Part shown: positions 54,401-55,214 of the stretch, piece after piece | Position numbering within the stretch: the stretch's first letter is position 1 | Layout: each line of letters starts with the position of its first letter | Notes under the pieces: model-generated | Told to the model about the DNA's origin: nothing | The model's input: only the letters and a program-made list of their open reading frames with translations | Databases searched by the model: none | NCBI RefSeq assembly: GCF_017377655.1 | Contig: NZ_JAFREL010000054.1 | Span: 1-55,214, forward strand | Reading direction: 5' to 3' | Length of the DNA stretch: 55,214 nt | DNA from: Candidatus Enterococcus ferrettii | GTDB lineage: Bacteria; Bacillota; Bacilli; Lactobacillales; Enterococcaceae | Position numbers and translations under genes: made by a program

Positions 54401-54623
54401 AAAATCACCTCAATTTATTATATAACGAACCAAATAGTTTAACAAATGAAAAACGATCAACATTTATTCTTTGAAGTGATTTACTAAATTCAACGTAGAA
54501 AGGAGACTATTAAGGTCAGCTCAAAAAAAGATAAAGGAAATAGCCGACTTCTTAAAGAAATCAGCCATTCAACTAAAGCATCAAATCAATATACTATCTA
54601 GCCTATGATGTTCTTGGATAAAC
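54401..54623. other. AT-rich stretch left of the regulator remnant
   Basis: About 220 bases without a supported gene. An AAAGGAG-like sequence occurs near 54499-54504, but no frame of useful length follows it. Confidence 0.45.
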
Positions 54624-54806
54624 TCAGGATAACTTCTCCCCCACTCGTCCAGTACTTAAGTAGTAATAGAAATCGGAATGCAATCCATATCCTTGGCCTC
54701 ACTTAGTAGTAAGTGTATCTCCCTGATAACCAGCCTCCTTGAACTTGTTCTTGATCTTGGTCGTAATACACGACAGTTGACTTCGGTTGGTAAACGTCTT
54801 TTCTCT
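54624..54806 (-). pseudogene. Remnant of a winged-helix transcriptional regulator
   Basis: On the minus strand, from 54806 down, the frame reads REKTFTNRSQLSCITTKIKN, then KFKEAGYQGDTLTTK, a TGA at 54699-54701, and GQGYGLHSDF to a stop at 54624. This parallels the recognition-helix region and wing of the intact regulator at 31883-32644 (NRSQLSCIAAKIKSKLKHAGYDGETIITKWGQGYSL). The TGA stands exactly where that protein has tryptophan (TGG to TGA). No start or N-terminal half remains upstream. Confidence 0.72.
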
Positions 54807-55007
54807 TTAACTTACAGTTATCTGAAAACTAAATATAAATAACATTAAAAAATATTTTTTCTTCGTTTAATTCAGATGGATCAAAAAGAATTTTCTGCTT
54901 TTCTATCTATATTTTAGTTATTTTATGATAGCTAGATTTTTTTGATCTTTTTTATTTTTAGATAAAGGCTGATATATCAACTTTTTTGGAGTTTGGCAAA
55001 AAACAAG
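54807..55007. other. Very AT-rich intergenic stretch
   Basis: About 200 bases, T-rich on both sides, without a supported gene. Several T runs could end transcription but no clean hairpin was found. Confidence 0.45.
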
Positions 55008-55211
55008 TTAAAAAAATTTTTTATACGTTATACGCGGGTTTTTGGGTCTTTTTCGCTTCTCAAAAAAATAGAATCCTTTATTATCAACCTTTCTATTTTT
55101 CAAATCGGCGTATAACTCACTTTTTTTGTCTATAACTGCTCTAGCTTTTTTTTGAAAAATTCTATATCTTTTAGTCACCGGCCGGAACAAAAACAAAATA
55201 ACGACAAACAA
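55008..55211 (-). CDS. Uncertain partial frame at the right edge
   Basis: A lysine-rich 67-codon frame (RYRIFQKKARAVIDKKSELYADLKNRK and FFEKRKRPKNPRITYKK) that begins at a TTG next to the window edge and may continue beyond it. It has no visible ribosome binding site. It could be the C-terminus of a larger protein or a chance frame. Confidence 0.25.
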   Translation of the reverse strand: MFVVILFLFRPVTKRYRIFQKKARAVIDKKSELYADLKNRKVDNKGFYFFEKRKRPKNPRITYKKFF

Positions 55212-55214
55212 ACC

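Overview
The window looks like the chromosome of a low-GC Firmicute, most likely Enterococcus or a close relative. I infer this from conserved gene order (ylaN-ftsW-pyc, ylbF-ylbG, rsmD-coaD-sepM, comEA-comEB-comEC-holA next to rpsT, and a UPF0223 / inositol-phosphatase / typA cluster), from strong AGGAGG-type ribosome binding sites, and from accessory families frequent in enterococci (Mga-like and winged-helix regulators, DUF5648 secreted proteins). The species cannot be named from the sequence. A glycyl radical enzyme locus would fit the E. avium group, but that is only a guess.

Region 1 (1-24.2 kb) is core housekeeping. It holds a MIP18/SufT-type protein, YitT, YajQ, a nuclease-helicase of the DinG/XPD superfamily, a metallo-beta-lactamase hydrolase, a phosphoglycerate mutase-like phosphatase, UppP and a P1B4-type metal ATPase with a Fur/PerR-like operator region. 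Next come rpsT and, on the other strand, the late-competence operon comEA-comEB-comEC with holA. All three com genes appear to start at non-ATG codons. Then follow sepM-coaD-rsmD and a long operon ylaN-ftsW-pyc-ylbC-like-ylbF-ylbG. Most genes are bounded by clear hairpin terminators.

Region 2 (24.4-32.7 kb) is semi-core. A DeoR-type regulator is coupled to a HAD phosphatase and a small unknown protein. A Fur-box-controlled operon of two cupins and a methyltransferase lies divergent to a Crp/Fnr regulator. typA, an inositol monophosphatase family gene and a UPF0223 gene follow, then an orphan winged-helix regulator.

Region 3 (33.2-42.0 kb) is the most interesting block: a catabolic operon read on the minus strand. 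It encodes a LuxR-type regulator (own promoter), a glycyl radical activating enzyme, an 826-residue glycyl radical enzyme, a TauE/SafE exporter, an iron-type alcohol dehydrogenase, an SLC13-type anion transporter and a last small gene broken by a frameshift. The pairing of a C-X-E / glycyl-radical lyase with a sulfite-exporter family protein suggests anaerobic cleavage of a C2/C3 sulfonate such as isethionate or dihydroxypropanesulfonate. In that model sulfite is exported and the carbonyl product is reduced by the dehydrogenase. The substrate is inference.

Region 4 (42.2-55.2 kb) is accessory. It has an Spx-family protein, an Mga-like regulator, a MetNIQ-type ABC importer, two convergent secreted DUF5648-repeat proteins, an APH-family kinase and a run of small orphan genes. 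Decayed genes are present, including a broken paralogue of the winged-helix regulator from region 2. No rRNA, tRNA, CRISPR array, intact insertion sequence or phage module was recognised.
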